DNA of 64,000 nt from assembly GCA_028386065.3 (NCBI GenBank), contig JAKUCV010001643.1, forward strand, positions 105,555 through 169,554, given 5' to 3'. The notes under the pieces were generated by a model. It made no database searches. It was not told where the DNA came from and worked only from the letters and a program-made list of their open reading frames with translations. This document shows positions 21,487 to 33,383 of this stretch, piece after piece (within the stretch, counting starts at the first letter, position 1; each line of letters starts with the position of its first letter). The DNA comes from Turnera subulata (lineage: Eukaryota > Streptophyta > Magnoliopsida > Malpighiales > Passifloraceae). The position numbers were made by a program, and so were the translations under genes.

Positions 21487-22284
21487 GTATCCCCACCTTC
21501 AGAAAATTTCGTCCTCAAAATCCAAATATTACTTTAACCTAAAAAATAACGTTAATCTTCATGTATAATTCTTAATTAATCTTAAAAATTCTCATATGAA
21601 ACTCCTTTATTCCATGTTCCATTCTTGCTATATCTTTATTGAACCTTTGAAATATTTCCCTAACTGAGATACTCCAAATAACATGTCTAGTTCACCAATA
21701 TAAATGAAAGACTTCCTTATTGTCCCATCTCACTCTAACCCATGTCACAGACCTTAGTAACCAAATCATAGTCTCGTGGATTATTGTTCTCCTCACGGTC
21801 CGTACACGCACTCTAACATTACTAGTAGTTCCTACCTCTTATTCACTCCACTATGGTGCACCACTAGCACACGACTGCGCTAGTGGGCCTACAAGGCCAA
21901 TTACTCCAACTGGGCCACAAAATGCGCTACCCGCACACTAGTGCTCGGATTGGCGCACCAATTGCACCAACCGAGCCACCGAAATATCCCACTTGAGCCA
22001 ATTGCATACAAAGGAAGCCAATTATACTTCCATTGTGCAACTCCGCTTAAACTACATAATTATATAATACTTTATATTCTTCCCCAAGTATATTAACATA
22101 CTTCGTTAAAATTTAACACTCCACAATCTAACTCCAAGTAATCAAGACAAACTCCTTCAGACCTTACTCATTCTAAGGTTCCCCGACGCTTTCTACCACA
22201 CTTAACTTGCTAGTCTCGATCTATGGCTCCCAAAATACAAAACCACTTTATACTTAGATGTCACTCTCCTAGAATAGTTTCCAC
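21487..22284 (-). other. Internal remnant of the Tekay-like part
   Basis: The only diagnostic sequence is the minus-strand GAGGACGAAATTTTCTGAAGG next to the polypurine tract, which I know from the 3' end of Tekay/Del-type elements. The rest is noncoding and AT-rich; nothing else recognised. Confidence 0.55.
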
Positions 22285-22482
22285 GTATACCTCAATTCAA
22301 CAACAATTTATGTTACCGTGCCAAAAACCCACACTAAAATGTAAACCATGAACATTATCATCGCCTACCGATTCCCCGATATAAGACCCAATAATCATGA
22401 ACATCTCAAATGAACGTGTTACACCCAACTCTCGTACTATTAGTATCCCATTATACTCTTGGGTGTACCTAGGGGTATCACA

Positions 22483-23068
22483 GTTGGTAACGGAGCTCCA
22501 GGACTCCTCTAGTATGGTGCAGGGTTCGGGGACGAAACTAGCGGAAGCTGGTGGGCTTGTGACACCCCGGGGTCTGTGAGGGTGGGAAGTGTACGCCAGT
22601 GCCGGGATGAGCGTGGACAAGGAGCGGCTTCTGTCAGGCTTCTAGATGGAGGGGCACAAGAATGAGGAGGGGCACAGGAATGAACCGATTCACACCGGAA
22701 TAGGAGAGATCCTGAGACTGTGTAGGGATGGGGCTACACAATTGGGGCGATTTTGTAATTATACGGGTATGGGACTGTATAGTTAAGAATAGCTCAAATG
22801 AAGTGATTTCGAGGCTGTACAGGTATGGGACAATACAATTGAGAATAGCTTAAACGATTTGATGGGTACTAACTATATCAACAAGGTGCACCTACCTTTT
22901 CGATGCTCATTCCTGAAAAACTCCAAAGTTAAGTGTGCTTGACTTGGAGCAATTCTAGGATGGGTGACCCTTGGGAAGTTTTCTTTGGAAACATGTGAGT
23001 GAGGACAAAGCATGTTGGAAAGGTCCCGTGTTGGTTTTTAGTGACAGTCGACAAGTCGGTACGTTACA
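22483..23068 (+). mobile_element. TRIM copy: 75-bp internal region plus 3' LTR
   Basis: 22483-22557 equals, base for base in length, the 75-bp internal region of the TRIM at 43886-43960: primer site GTTGGTAACGGAGC, then GGGACGAAACTAG and a purine-rich end. The 3' LTR 22558-23068 (511 bp) starts TGTGACACCCCGGGG and ends GTACGTTACA. A same-type 5' LTR is missing; the sequence before the primer site is the start of the long Tekay-like LTR. Confidence 0.8.
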
Positions 23069-24190
23069 GGGATGAGGAACTAGTTGGGGGACAGTTGGAG
23101 GAACAGAAGGTCTAGGGGACGAGGATCCCGAGGTAATGGAGCATGGCGAGCACAGCCACCCTCTCTCACACAAGAGGTCAACTCCCGTATCCAGATAGCC
23201 TGAGCCAACAAGGTCGCCTTTGCCCATCCGAGCAACGTCCAGAGCCGAGATGCATCCTCAGCTGGGAGCTATCACCAAGAGATAATCAAAGGCCGTGTGA
23301 AAAGAAAAGCAAGATGAGATAAGATGGTCTAAAGAGAATACCGTGACAATGTCAGAGGGAAAAGGTGGGAAATCGAGAGGAAGATCCTCAGAGAAAGGCA
23401 CCCGACAACGCTTGTAACCATCATCAAAAGACTCAAAATCAGCATCGCACGCCGGAAGGGCAGGACAAGAAGAAGCCCTAATACTCCTCCTTCCCCTTGG
23501 GGCCGAGATTTAACGAGAGGGACCAGCACTAATCATCGATTCCCCGGCTTCTAGAGTCGTCAGTGGTGGCATCAGGTGTGTCTTGATGAAAGAGGGATAG
23601 TCACCGGGAACGGCCAAGTCATCAGCATACCAGTCTAGACAATCACTCTCGGGAGCTTCATCCTGTTCATTGATATCCCGCATGGAGATTAGTGGATTAG
23701 GGGATATATGGGGCGTCTCTATGGTCTGCGCGCTGACGCGATCTCCAAGGTACCACACCTTTATACCATCATATCTTATCAAGCAACGGCAATGATCCAT
23801 CACTAAATTTCGAGAGTCAATTCTCTCCAATCTTTCCTGGTACGTCTTAAAAGGAGAGAACCGGGCATGCCAATAAGCGGTCGATAAGACCATGCCATCA
23901 AAAAAAAAATTTTTGGGAATAAAGGCAAAGAATAGAAGATACCTTGCCAGACATGGCGACAAGATCAATATACTGATGGGCCCATACCCGATAGTGAGCA
24001 TGACTTCTAGTTCCGCGATTTGGAGTGCCCTAATAAATGGAAACTGGCCATGCCTCCTCACCGGGTTGTAGCTTTGGGGCCGATAGTCTAAGGTATTCTT
24101 GACCCCACACCTACCAAAGTTATATGGATGAATAAGGAGATGGGAAAGGCAACCATATATGATAAGGAAGGAAAAAAGTAGAAGGCGTAC

Positions 24191-24829
24191 CTCCCAAATC
24201 CAAGTAGAGCCATAGAAATGCTTGGCAACGACTCGAGAAAAGCTGCACATCTCTCGATAGGCACTCGCAAAGCCTGCAGAAACCCAATCAATCTGCGGCC
24301 TATCTAGATGGACCAGTGACGCCAACAAGTCACATCGAACTCGATCGCTACCAGAAGCAAATAGGGACCTGTTCATGCTTGTCAGTATCAAGCCTCGGGC
24401 TCTCTGCTCAGCTGTCCCAGGATACTGAGGATCCAACAAGGAATCCTGCAACCACTTTTGTGACACTTCACATATGCGAACCCAGGCAGGGGCAAGGCCC
24501 ACCAATTCCTGAAAACGGTCAATACCCAATTGCGGATAAAAAACGACTGGGTCACATTCAAACAATAGCCCAGTGATATGAGTGAAATCCGAAGGAGTCA
24601 TCGCCATCTCACCGCAAGCAAAGTGGAAGGTATTGGTGGTATCCCACCACCTCTCACCCAAAGCCAATACGGCCTGCAGGCTGACTTTATCTCCCCGAAA
24701 AGTGCGAAAGAAATCCCTCAAGCCGACCCTTTTAATGATTTCTTGGACGGGCTTGTTCTTCCTCACATGATCGAGAATGAGTTGGCAGGCATTGGCCCCG
24801 GCATGGTTTCGCTGCTTATCCTTCGAATC
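24191..24829 (-). CDS. PMD core exon
   Basis: 213 codons, open throughout. The 5' edge is a consensus acceptor (TTCACAG before GATTCG) and the 3' edge is GAG followed by GTACGC. The exon reads AGANACQLILDHV, LRDFFRTFRGDKVSLQAVLA, then the hallmark ALGERWWDTTNTFHF and GEMAMTPSDFTHITGLLF, typical of the plant mobile domain (formerly called aminotransferase-like), and ends in a Trp-rich STWIWE. An intron of about 80 bp follows (24190-24111). The absence of stops over 639 bp shows this part decayed little, unlike exons 1, 3 and 4. Confidence 0.8.
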
Positions 24830-25501
24830 CTGTGAAGTTGTACCAAAAGAAGTCAATACCCGCACAAATCCAGGATTATCAAGACCCAACCAAAACCACA
24901 CACATCAAGACATGCATCATAAAGATGGGATTACATACTCACAACATACATTACAACATCATAACACAATTTTATTTATGGGTCAAAACACAAGAAAAAC
25001 ATAAAAACCCGCTCCGGGCGAAACTCTAAATTGACCGAAATTGGGATAAGCCCATCAACACCCAGTCACCCAACATCGATTATATGCATCCACAACAACA
25101 AAACAACACCCGAATTTTTCAAAACCCACAAATTTTGCCAAGAACCCTAAACCCCCAATTTGGGCAAAACTTTGATTCGTGATTTCTTGTGTTTAATCCA
25201 TAAAATGGGTATAGAGGAAAACATTCTAGGCATCCTAGGAGCATTTTTGAACATTAAAACACATTATACACCTCTCAAATTCAAGTGGCATATGGGCATA
25301 AACTCGAAATTCAATTGAAATAAGGATTCAATGAGTTTTTGGCGTTAGAAATCACTTACTTGAACCGTATGGAGCTAGGTGGAGACGTGCCTGTTAGGGA
25401 ATTTCAACAATAAACTCGGATTTTCCTATGTTGGATTTTGGACAATATTTCCTTATGGATTCCTCTCGCGATTTTGGGGGATTTGAGGATGATGATGCCA
25501 T

Positions 25502-25800
25502 GGATGAGGAGCAAAAAGGGTTAAAAGATGTTTTAGAGTGTTTTGGGGACAATGGGAGAGGAGAGAATCGGGAGGATTTTGGGGTTTGGGGGTGTTTTGA
25601 GTGGAATAAAAAGAAGAGAGAAGAAAAAAGGGGTTCTAAACCTGCCAGTAGGCCAGCGGTCATAGCGGGTAGACCGCCTAGCCTTGGCGGACATCCCCAC
25701 ATGACCGACCAGCATGGGCGGACTCCATTGCATGACCGCCACCACCCGTTTGAATCCCATCCTCAATTTTTGCGAACCCCGCATCCCGGAATGGCCTTTT
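25502..25800 (-). promoter_or_regulatory. Upstream region of the PMD gene
   Basis: This 300-bp stretch lies between the PMD start codon and the copia LTR inserted at 25801. It contains a GC-rich block (25645-25745) with several GACCGCC/GGCGGTC-type words, like the block inside the Tat/Ogre-type LTRs. No clear TATA box seen. The copia insertion would have separated the gene from any more distal promoter. Confidence 0.4.
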
Positions 25801-27286
25801 TGTAAGTAACCGGGTATACAAACTAGGAGATAAAACACGCAGCGGAAAAACCCTGAACTTATGAAGGATCCATGTGAAACGGAGTAAACCGAATAACTAG
25901 AATTTCATACCTGGATTTATCGAATTCTTTCACTCAATAGTAGAGCCGAATCAGCAAGAACCAGACCAAAAATATGATTCCTCTACGATATCCACACAAA
26001 CTGTTGATGACTGCAGCAACCGTCATAGGATCACTGACCCGAGCACTCCCGAGCCGCGGTGCTAGCTGTAGAATTCCGAGAGAGAGAGCCTAGAGTGTTT
26101 TGATGTGTTTTTTCCAGAGTAATGTGTATATGTTCTTGTGAAAAATCTGCTCAATCTTTCACCCATATCATACTCACATGAAGCATAGTTTATTAGACAT
26201 TGGCCAACATAATCATGTATTAACTTTCATGATTGTGTCTTTTCTTTAATCATATATCATATACATGATTATGTCTCCACTAAGCATTAAACATATATAT
26301 CAGCATATATATATAAAATAACACATCATTTTATTCCTTTGGATAATAATAATTCTAGTAATTAGTGGACCGAATCAACCCAAACATTCTGATCGAAGCA
26401 TGGTCCAACCATGGTCTAACCACTAGCGCAGACATCCCCACATGACCCTGTAGGCACTTGTCACGTTGGCAATAATTATAGACTCTTATTTACAATTATA
26501 AACAATGAGCGGTGTCTAGCAACACATCATTGCTAACCAAACGACAAGATCAGTACTGATTCATTATGCCTTAGAAAAATGTCATTATCCTCTCGTCTCA
26601 AAATATCAAGATCAAACACGAGACATGGAGTATGTCATTCTCGTTTATGTTTAATCTAAGGTTTCTTGATCCCTGAGTTAACTGCGAAAAACAGATATAA
26701 ATGATATCCCCATATCACTTAATCTGAGCACGGCCATGCATTTATAGTTCAACTCTATCAAGGGGCCCAAATGATAATATTCCCATTATATAGGCTGGAC
26801 AAATTCCATCTTGATCATACAAAACCCACTACACATTATATCATGTACCCAATAATTACTCTTAGGTCTACTCAATTACGAATGACCAATAGTAATATCA
26901 AAGTATATGACTCACGTGTTGGGAACCTTGATGATCTCAGGTCTAAGGATAGTACATATAAGAATCACTAATGACAACATAAGCCCATGCAGTGTTCTTA
27001 TATCGGGTCAGTCCAGTCCACAAGTTCTCTAACTTGTACCCGTATTTAGAACTCATGTCTCATATAATTCTCAAGATACGCCCGCCTTAATTTATTATTA
27101 CAACCCATCCATAATAATAATCGACTAGGGACATTTCAAGAATATAAAATATTCTTAGGTTATAAGTATGTTCATACATATTTCATATAAATAAACAAAT
27201 ATTTTTATTGGAATAAAACCTTAATCAAAATACATGACTATATAATATAATCATCCAATGATTGGCTTCTGGGCATTACACTAACA
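25801..27286 (-). repeat. 3' LTR of a minus-strand copia element (1486 bp)
   Basis: On the minus strand it starts TGTTAGTGTAATGCCC (27286) after the polypurine tract and ends GGTTACTTACA (25801). The left flank is ctttt. It matches the solo LTR at 46341-47891 over its length, including the terminal blocks and a shared CTTGTGGACTGGACC segment. Confidence 0.88.
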
Positions 27287-27927
27287 ATCTCCCACTAGCA
27301 CTAAAGCCAATCATCCATGTATCTAATACCAATGGATCTAGTATGACCATCATGCTTCTGCTGTGTGAGCGGCTTAGTTAATGGATCTGCTACATTGTTC
27401 TCAGAAGGAACTTTGCATAGCCTCACATCGCCTCTTTCAATAATCTATCTAATAAGATGGTAGCGTCGGAGTATATGTTTGGATCTTTGGTGGTATCAAT
27501 GTTCTTGAGCCTGTGCGATTGTCCCATTGTTTTCACAATAGAGCTCAATCGGACTGTGAATGCTCGGAACCACCCCAAGTTCTGTTATGAACTTCGGAAT
27601 CCAAACAGCCTCTTTCGCTGCATTAGAGGCAGCTATGTATTCAGCGTCAGTGGTAGAATCGGCAATTGTTTCTTTCTTTGAACTCTTCCAGCATGCAGCA
27701 CCACCTCTAAGACAAAACACATATCCTGACTGCAATCTAAAGTCATCCCTGTCAGTTTGGAAGCTGGCATCTGTGTAACCCTTTACAACAAGCTCAGCAA
27801 CGCTTCCGTATACGAGGAATGCATCCTCAGTTCTTCTCAAGTATTTTAGGATGTTCTTAACTGTTGTCCAGTGACCTTCACCGGGATCAGATTGATATCT
27901 GCTTGTGACACTTAATGCATATGCGAT
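27287..27927 (-). pseudogene. copia RNase H and pol 3' end
   Basis: Minus-strand frame with the Ty1/copia connection and RNase H domain: YALSVTSRYQSDPGEGHW, ILKYLRRTEDAFLVYG, GYTDASFQTD (first catalytic Asp), SGYVFCLRGGAACWKSSKK, ETIADSTTDAEYIAAS (catalytic Glu region), AVWIPKF, ELYCENNGTIA. A stop interrupts it near 27496, and readable sequence (ADPLTKPLT-like) continues to the polypurine tract AGTGGGAGAT at 27287-27297. Pol is cut at 27927 by the Tat/Ogre-like insertion; its upstream continuation is 52209-52228 and then 59783-60304. Confidence 0.88.
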
Positions 27928-29706
27928 TGTGAACACCCAAATTTGACCCACGAAAATTCTACTAAGTTAGATTTCGAATATGTTTGGACTTAGGATCAAT
28001 TAGATGATTTGATCTTAAGTTAAAGCATAGTAAGAATTTGGTTTAGTAGAATTAATGTATTTTGGTAACTTCAACCTATAAGTGTATGAATTCTTATGTT
28101 AATGAGGTGATTTAATCTTAGGATAAAATATACATTAAGGTTTATTAAAGCTAAAATATGTTGCTCAGGCCTTTTATTTATCTTTAATCCAATTTTAATG
28201 AGATGATTTATCTTTGGGTCGAGGATGGGTTTAAGGGCCCAAGTTAATGAATTCTCCAGAGTTCAATTAGCCCATTAACACATTTCTTGCAGGTTAATTT
28301 AGCTTTGATTTCGTGAAAAATCAAAGTTAAATCATCTTTTAATGGTAATTGTGTTTTTGGAATGATTTGAGCATAAAATGGGGGCTTAATGTGTAATCAA
28401 TCAATTACGAGATGATTGGGGGGAAGTGTTAATCAAGTAATGGAGTGATTCTGTGTTGATTAGGGGTTAATTACACGGTGGAATCAAATCAGGGAGGAAT
28501 TAAGGGGAATTGGGTGCAAAAAAGGAAATAACGAGGAAACGCGGGAGTACCAGGCGTTCATGAGGGGATGACCGCCGGGCCTGGCGGTCTTGGTGCTCAG
28601 AAATTCCCGATTTCGCCGATTTTCGCCCCTAACTTGATTCTGCCCGGTTTTGGACCAGATTTTCGGGCATAATCTTCACCATTAAGCAGATCCACGCCCC
28701 TAGGCTTCCCAGAACACTATAAATAAGACCTCCCACTCACATTTCAGAGGACCAACAACTCATTACACACACACCCCCATCAGCTTTGTTGCTTGGAGAA
28801 ACTCTTTCTCTCCAAGCCTAGAAACATTTCTATAGGTAAAAACTCTAGAAAAGTTTCATGGAGAAGGATAGAAAGAAGTCAGTAGAAGCACGAGATCGAG
28901 AGGAGAAGAGGAAGAAGGCGAATTGAAGCAAACCGTTGGAGAAGAAGTGCTAAACCCGAAAGGAAGAATCCAGTGGAGGCAGTCTCAATATTTCAGCCAT
29001 ATCTGGAGCTGTAGCCATAGGTTTGCTGCAATCTTGGTGTCTCTAGAAAGCTAAGAAGTAGATCCACAACTTTTGTGTTCAAGACAGACACCCATTTCGC
29101 TTCCTTCTGCCCCGAATTTCCTATTGAAATCCAGCTAAAATTCTGTTGCAAAGTGGTAAGCGCATAGGAGGGAGAGGAGGGCTACAAGAGGAAACTCGTT
29201 CTAATTTTCTCGATTTTCTGCTGCTGTGATATGATGATGCTGATGATGTGAATCTTGTGATGCCATGACAAGAACTAAATGGGCTTTGAACCCGGTCGCC
29301 TGGGTACGTAGGTGTCTAGTGGTGCAGACTCAAGCCCAAGTATTTTTATTTTCCCATTTTGTTCCGAACCTTCTTCTCCTTCCCCTCCAATTTAGTTTTG
29401 TTATTTTTATGTGATTTGTTTTCACACCTACACACATACACGAGGCATACATAATTTCCTCGATTGCACAAAGTTTCGACCCAACATGGATGGGTGCCTA
29501 ACACCTTCCCATCCATGACGAACCTTCGATCCCATGTCTTTGGTTCGCTATGACTGGTTGCCTAAAAGGAGTCATCTGAAGGTTTTTCCCAAAATTTGTC
29601 CTTAATAAAATTAAAAAGGTGACTCCATTGACATGAGATTGACCCGAGGAAGAAGGTGAAAGGAATAGGTGAGAAGGCCCAAGTAATTTTGGGTCGGGTT
29701 CTCACA
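27928..29706 (+). repeat. 5' LTR of Tat/Ogre-like element 2 (1779 bp)
   Basis: TGTGAACACCC to GGGTTCTCACA. TATA box CTATAAATAAG near 28717-28727, a GC-rich GACCGCC module near 28565, and the conserved TGCCTAACACCTTCCC block near 29490. It matches the LTR at 9277 and, from 28368 on, the truncated 3' LTR at 50841. Confidence 0.9.
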
Positions 29707-29708
29707 GC

Positions 29709-29726
29709 TGGCGACTCCGCTGGGGA
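29709..29726 (+). other. Primer-binding site of Tat/Ogre-like element 2
   Basis: TGGCGACTCCGCTGGGGA two bases after the LTR end; tRNA-Arg type, as I recall for Ogre/Tat elements. Confidence 0.75.
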
Positions 29727-30889
29727 ACTAGCGGGTTCAAGAAACTTTGTGCAATTGTTGAATCTTGTATGCCTTTTTACTTGTCATCATAAGTGCCTTG
29801 CATTCATAATGATTGATGTGAAGCCTTTACCGTAAGAGGGCGAGGGAATCTGAGTCCACCACTTGCTTTCCTTAAGCGATGGCGGCTTGAGTGAACCCGT
29901 TTCTTGATGCTTAGCAATGATGGGGATCAATGGACCTTGGACCTCACGCGATATCCATTATCACATGTGAGTAGGTCAACCTACTCCCTAGTGGCAATCT
30001 TTTGGCCCCAATCCAGCTGCATACCCTGAGCATGTCATGCATAATGAATCAATAAGTGGCATATGCATTTTTGTGTGCTTATTATTGTGGATTTAAGTAT
30101 GTGTAAATAGTGTGTTTTTCTTTTGATAAATAAAAAAAAAATTAATAAAAAATACATAGAAAAGTGTATATATAATAAAAATTCGTTGGGCCCGCCCCGT
30201 ACCGGTAAGGGGGCGCTGCTCCTTGACCCCGCCCGCTAACCGGCTGGCGGAACCGCCGTGCTAACTCTACGTAGGGTGCTATACTGCGTGATGTGAATTA
30301 ATGAATCTAGCAAAGGAACCCTAGGGGAGTAAGTATACATGTTTAAGCCGATGATAAAGATTTGGTGTTGTCTCCCCAGTTGACATATATGTTCAGTCGG
30401 TCTATCTTGTTTTAGGGAATTCACATTTCTACACATTTGGCATTGCATCACATTTTTTTTTCAAAGCATAAAACGCAAATTCGAGCTAGTGTGTCTCGCT
30501 TTTTCAAATCCTCATCTTTTTGGGCTTGAGTCTTGAAAGAAAGAAATAAAGAAATATTTTGAAGGAATAATGAGACATGTTTTACGATGGTATTCTATCA
30601 CGTTTTCCAAATATTTTGAAAGAAAACAAAGCCTGAGTCTAGGATCCCCGATGACTATGAACTTTATCATTAGAATTGAACCCTTAGGACACCAGGGGCG
30701 GGTAGTGCCTTAGTTGGAAAGGGATGATGAAAAATATGAGGGATGATGGATACATTACGAGGCGATGAGTCTCGGTAAACAGGAGGATGGTAAAAACATT
30801 AGAAGTCATGGAGATATCTTGAGGCGAAATATGGGAAGAAGGCACAGGCACTGACGAAGCATCGACTCAAGGCGTTAAGGTGGCATTGG

Positions 30890-31760
30890 GCTTTCTAATG
30901 AGAGGAGATGTAAGCCCCAATAATTAAAGTAGAAGAGGTGAGATGAGGTGACTTTATTCGGCCCTCTTCACAGATGCAGATGCAGGCCCCGGGTTTTACT
31001 TATGAACCGAGCTGTTGATCCAAGATAAGAAGCCGAGATATGGAAGTCGAAAAGCTAAACTAAGGAGCCAAGCTGACAAGCTGAATTGATGAGCATAGTT
31101 GAGGTGTCTAGTGGAAGACGACAAGCTAAGTTACCGAGTTGAGACCTTACCATTGGGCCTTCTTGTGAGAGGAGATGTAAGTCCCAATATTTATGGTAGG
31201 AGAAGATGAGTTGATGAATCGGGTTGATGGGTCGAGCCGAGGAGTCGAACTGACGAGCCAAGTTATTGAGCCAGAACGAGAAGCTGAGTTGGTGAACCAG
31301 GTTAATGAGCCAAGTCGAGGAACCAAAATGATAAACCAAGTCGGTGAGCCAAGACTAATGGATTAAGTTGAGAAACCAAGTAGGGCAGCCAATTCAAGTT
31401 GTCAAGATGAGATGCCGAGTTGGGAAGCCAGGGGACCGGGATGCAAAGTTGAGCCAAGCTGATGAGGGTTGAGTATACGAGCTAGGATGAACTACAGGGG
31501 CCCTTCTCAAAGGAAGAAATGTGAATCTCAGTTTTGGGGAGAGATAAGGAAGAAGAGCTCAGGGAAAAGATGAGATGAGTTTAGGTGTGGTGAGGGGAGG
31601 AGAAATGGGGAGAGTTGATACTTGGGATTTCTTGTGAGAGGAGATGTAAGTCCCAATATTTATGATTGAAGAAGCGAGATGGGATGACCGGGTTGGCCTT
31701 TCTCGTGAGAGGAGATCCAATTTTGGGCATCTTTCTATGGAGAATGATGTAAGCACCAAT
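30890..31760 (+). repeat. Degenerate dispersed repeats GAGAGGAGATGTAAG
   Basis: The word GAGAGGAGATGTAAG followed by (C/T)CCCAATA recurs near 30900, 31168 and 31636, with a weaker copy near 31705. Between them are many 12-14-base variants of GAGCCAAGTTGATGA (31020-31460). The pattern looks like an old, decayed tandem array. Confidence 0.6.
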
Positions 31761-33290
31761 GTTTGATTGTGAACCGACTCAGACAAAAAGTTAAGAGGGA
31801 AGCACTATATGATGGGAAGCTAAGTTGATGAGCAAAGCCAAAGGACTAAACTGACAACTCGTGTTGATGAGCAAAGCTGGGGTATCAAGTGGATACATTG
31901 CCATAGGGTTTTCTCAAATTAACAAGACTCGAGCCCCAACGATTGGGAAACAATAAGGATCACGGTGAGAACGACGACTGGGATACGATGAGAAGATAAT
32001 GGGGAAGGTTAGGAGATAATGATGAAGGTGGCAATGGAGAGGATGCTTTCCAAAGGGTGAGCAGGAAGTGCAAGGGAAAGCCAACCGGGGATCATGGACC
32101 AAATTTGCTAAGTATGGATAGAAGAGTGACCAAGAATTGGGAGAGGCGGTATAGTTGTCCTTCAGAGTCTAGATGTCAGGTTGAGTCAAAAGGGGCAATA
32201 GTTAAATTTTGCATCCAACAATCAACAGTGTCATTTTTTGTGCTTCGATTTTCACATACGGAATAAAACTTTAATTTCCTTATCTTCTGTGTATATGTGG
32301 CAAACTCTGCATTTTCCATTGGATCAATCTAGGGGATCACAAAACGAACTACGAAGGCCTGATTCTGAGGATGTAATCCAAACTTACCTAGCCTACACGC
32401 TTACCCAATTTGACCTTTGAACATCTATCCGGCCCGATATCCATTGTTAACCCTATCACATACGTTTTGAACACTTTCCTAGAAGAGTTGCTTCCCAAAG
32501 ATGAATCTAGCATCCAAAAGAGTCCTGTCCAAGTGCACTTGTTCAAAAAGGTCACTTTCCTCAGGGAAAATGAAAGGAAAAGAGAAAAAGAAATCAGAAA
32601 AAAAAAGGAAAAAGAAAAAGAAAAAAAGAAGAAAGAAACGAGGAAAAGGAAGTGACCCTTCGTGCTAGAAAAACTCATCATCCATTTCATGAAATTGGGA
32701 AGAAGAAATCATAATGAAGAAGACGATTGTTCCCCGGCTACACCATTCTACCAATACCCACCATCTTCAGCCTCCCACTAAACACCATTATACCAGTACC
32801 CGTTCTCTTCAACCTTCTACCAGAACACCCTCATCTCAAACCCTACACCACATCCACTGATACGTAGGTAACCCGGCAATGGGCTAGGTCTATTATTGGT
32901 TCCCAGATTGATTCAATGGAAAGATTGGGGTCATTGTAGATATGCATGCCATACTGTTGATTGTATTCAGTCCTCTTTTGTAGTCATATGGTCACCCTTT
33001 TCGACTTGTATTTCATGAGACTATTATTGTCAATAGAGTCCGCCTCTCTCAAAAAGATTCACCGTGAATTCGGTCATCAATTGTCATGTCTCTTCAATGG
33101 TCTCTCAAGCATGCTCTGATTCTTGTATTTACCACTAACTCCTCATTGAAATTGGTAGTCTACCTATCCATTTGTCAATCGAGTTTACCCAGCCCGAGTG
33201 GTCTTGATCTTGTCCAAACTTCATGGGCTTAGTCTATGGTTGCTATTCCCACAAAAAAAAAAAGAGAAAGAAAGAAAGAAAGGAAAAGTC

Positions 33291-33383
33291 GCTAGGTTGA
33301 AAAGCCGAAAGGGCGGCCTAGGCAAAAGTTAGGACAGACCTGCTAGGTTGAAAAATCGAGAGAGTGGCCTAGGCAAAAGTTAA
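33291..33383 (+). repeat. Two-copy 51-bp tandem repeat
   Basis: Units start at 33291 and 33342 (GCTAGGTTGAAAA). Same period and copy number as 18390-18480. Confidence 0.8.

Larger units (their letters stand above)
18952..23068. mobile_element. Composite Tekay-like/TRIM retroelement in the PMD last exon
   Basis: Flanked by the 5-bp repeat gggat (18947-18951 and 23069-23073); the PMD reading frame is open on both sides and continues in phase if the insert and one repeat are removed. The left part is a minus-strand Tekay-like element: LTR 18952-21486, polypurine tract and GAGGACGAAATTTT motif 21487-21520, about 0.8 kb of internal remnant, and the first 200 bp of a second LTR (22285-22482). The right part is plus-strand TRIM sequence (22483-23068). 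The two outer ends come from different LTR types, so the parts seem to have behaved as one unit, or one end was replaced later. Confidence 0.65.
18857..25501 (-). pseudogene. Plant-mobile-domain (PMD) gene, split by a retroelement
   Basis: A multi-exon minus-strand gene. Putative exon 1 25501-25360 (MASSSSNPPKSREES) ends at a GTAAGT donor but has an in-frame TAA at 25394-25396. Exon 2 24829-24191 has the clear PMD signature. Exon 3 24110-23943 carries an in-frame TAG. Exon 4 about 23890-23342 includes RYDGIKVWYLGDRV and DWYADDLAVPGDYPSFI, with a stop at 23510. The last exon, from about 23268, is interrupted at 23068 and resumes at 18951, ending PRSKKRRS and stop at 18857-18859, a nuclear-localisation-like end. 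PMD proteins (MAIN/MAIL family) act in the nucleus and PMDs also travel in transposons. Two or three stops plus the insertion make it a pseudogene. It may alternatively be an antisense accessory gene of a Tat element. Confidence 0.65.

Noticed and set aside
32410..32655. Lys/Glu-rich frame resembling a coiled-coil protein
   Set aside because: It arises from a purine-rich tract in noncoding Tat-like sequence; no start context, domain or conserved partner.
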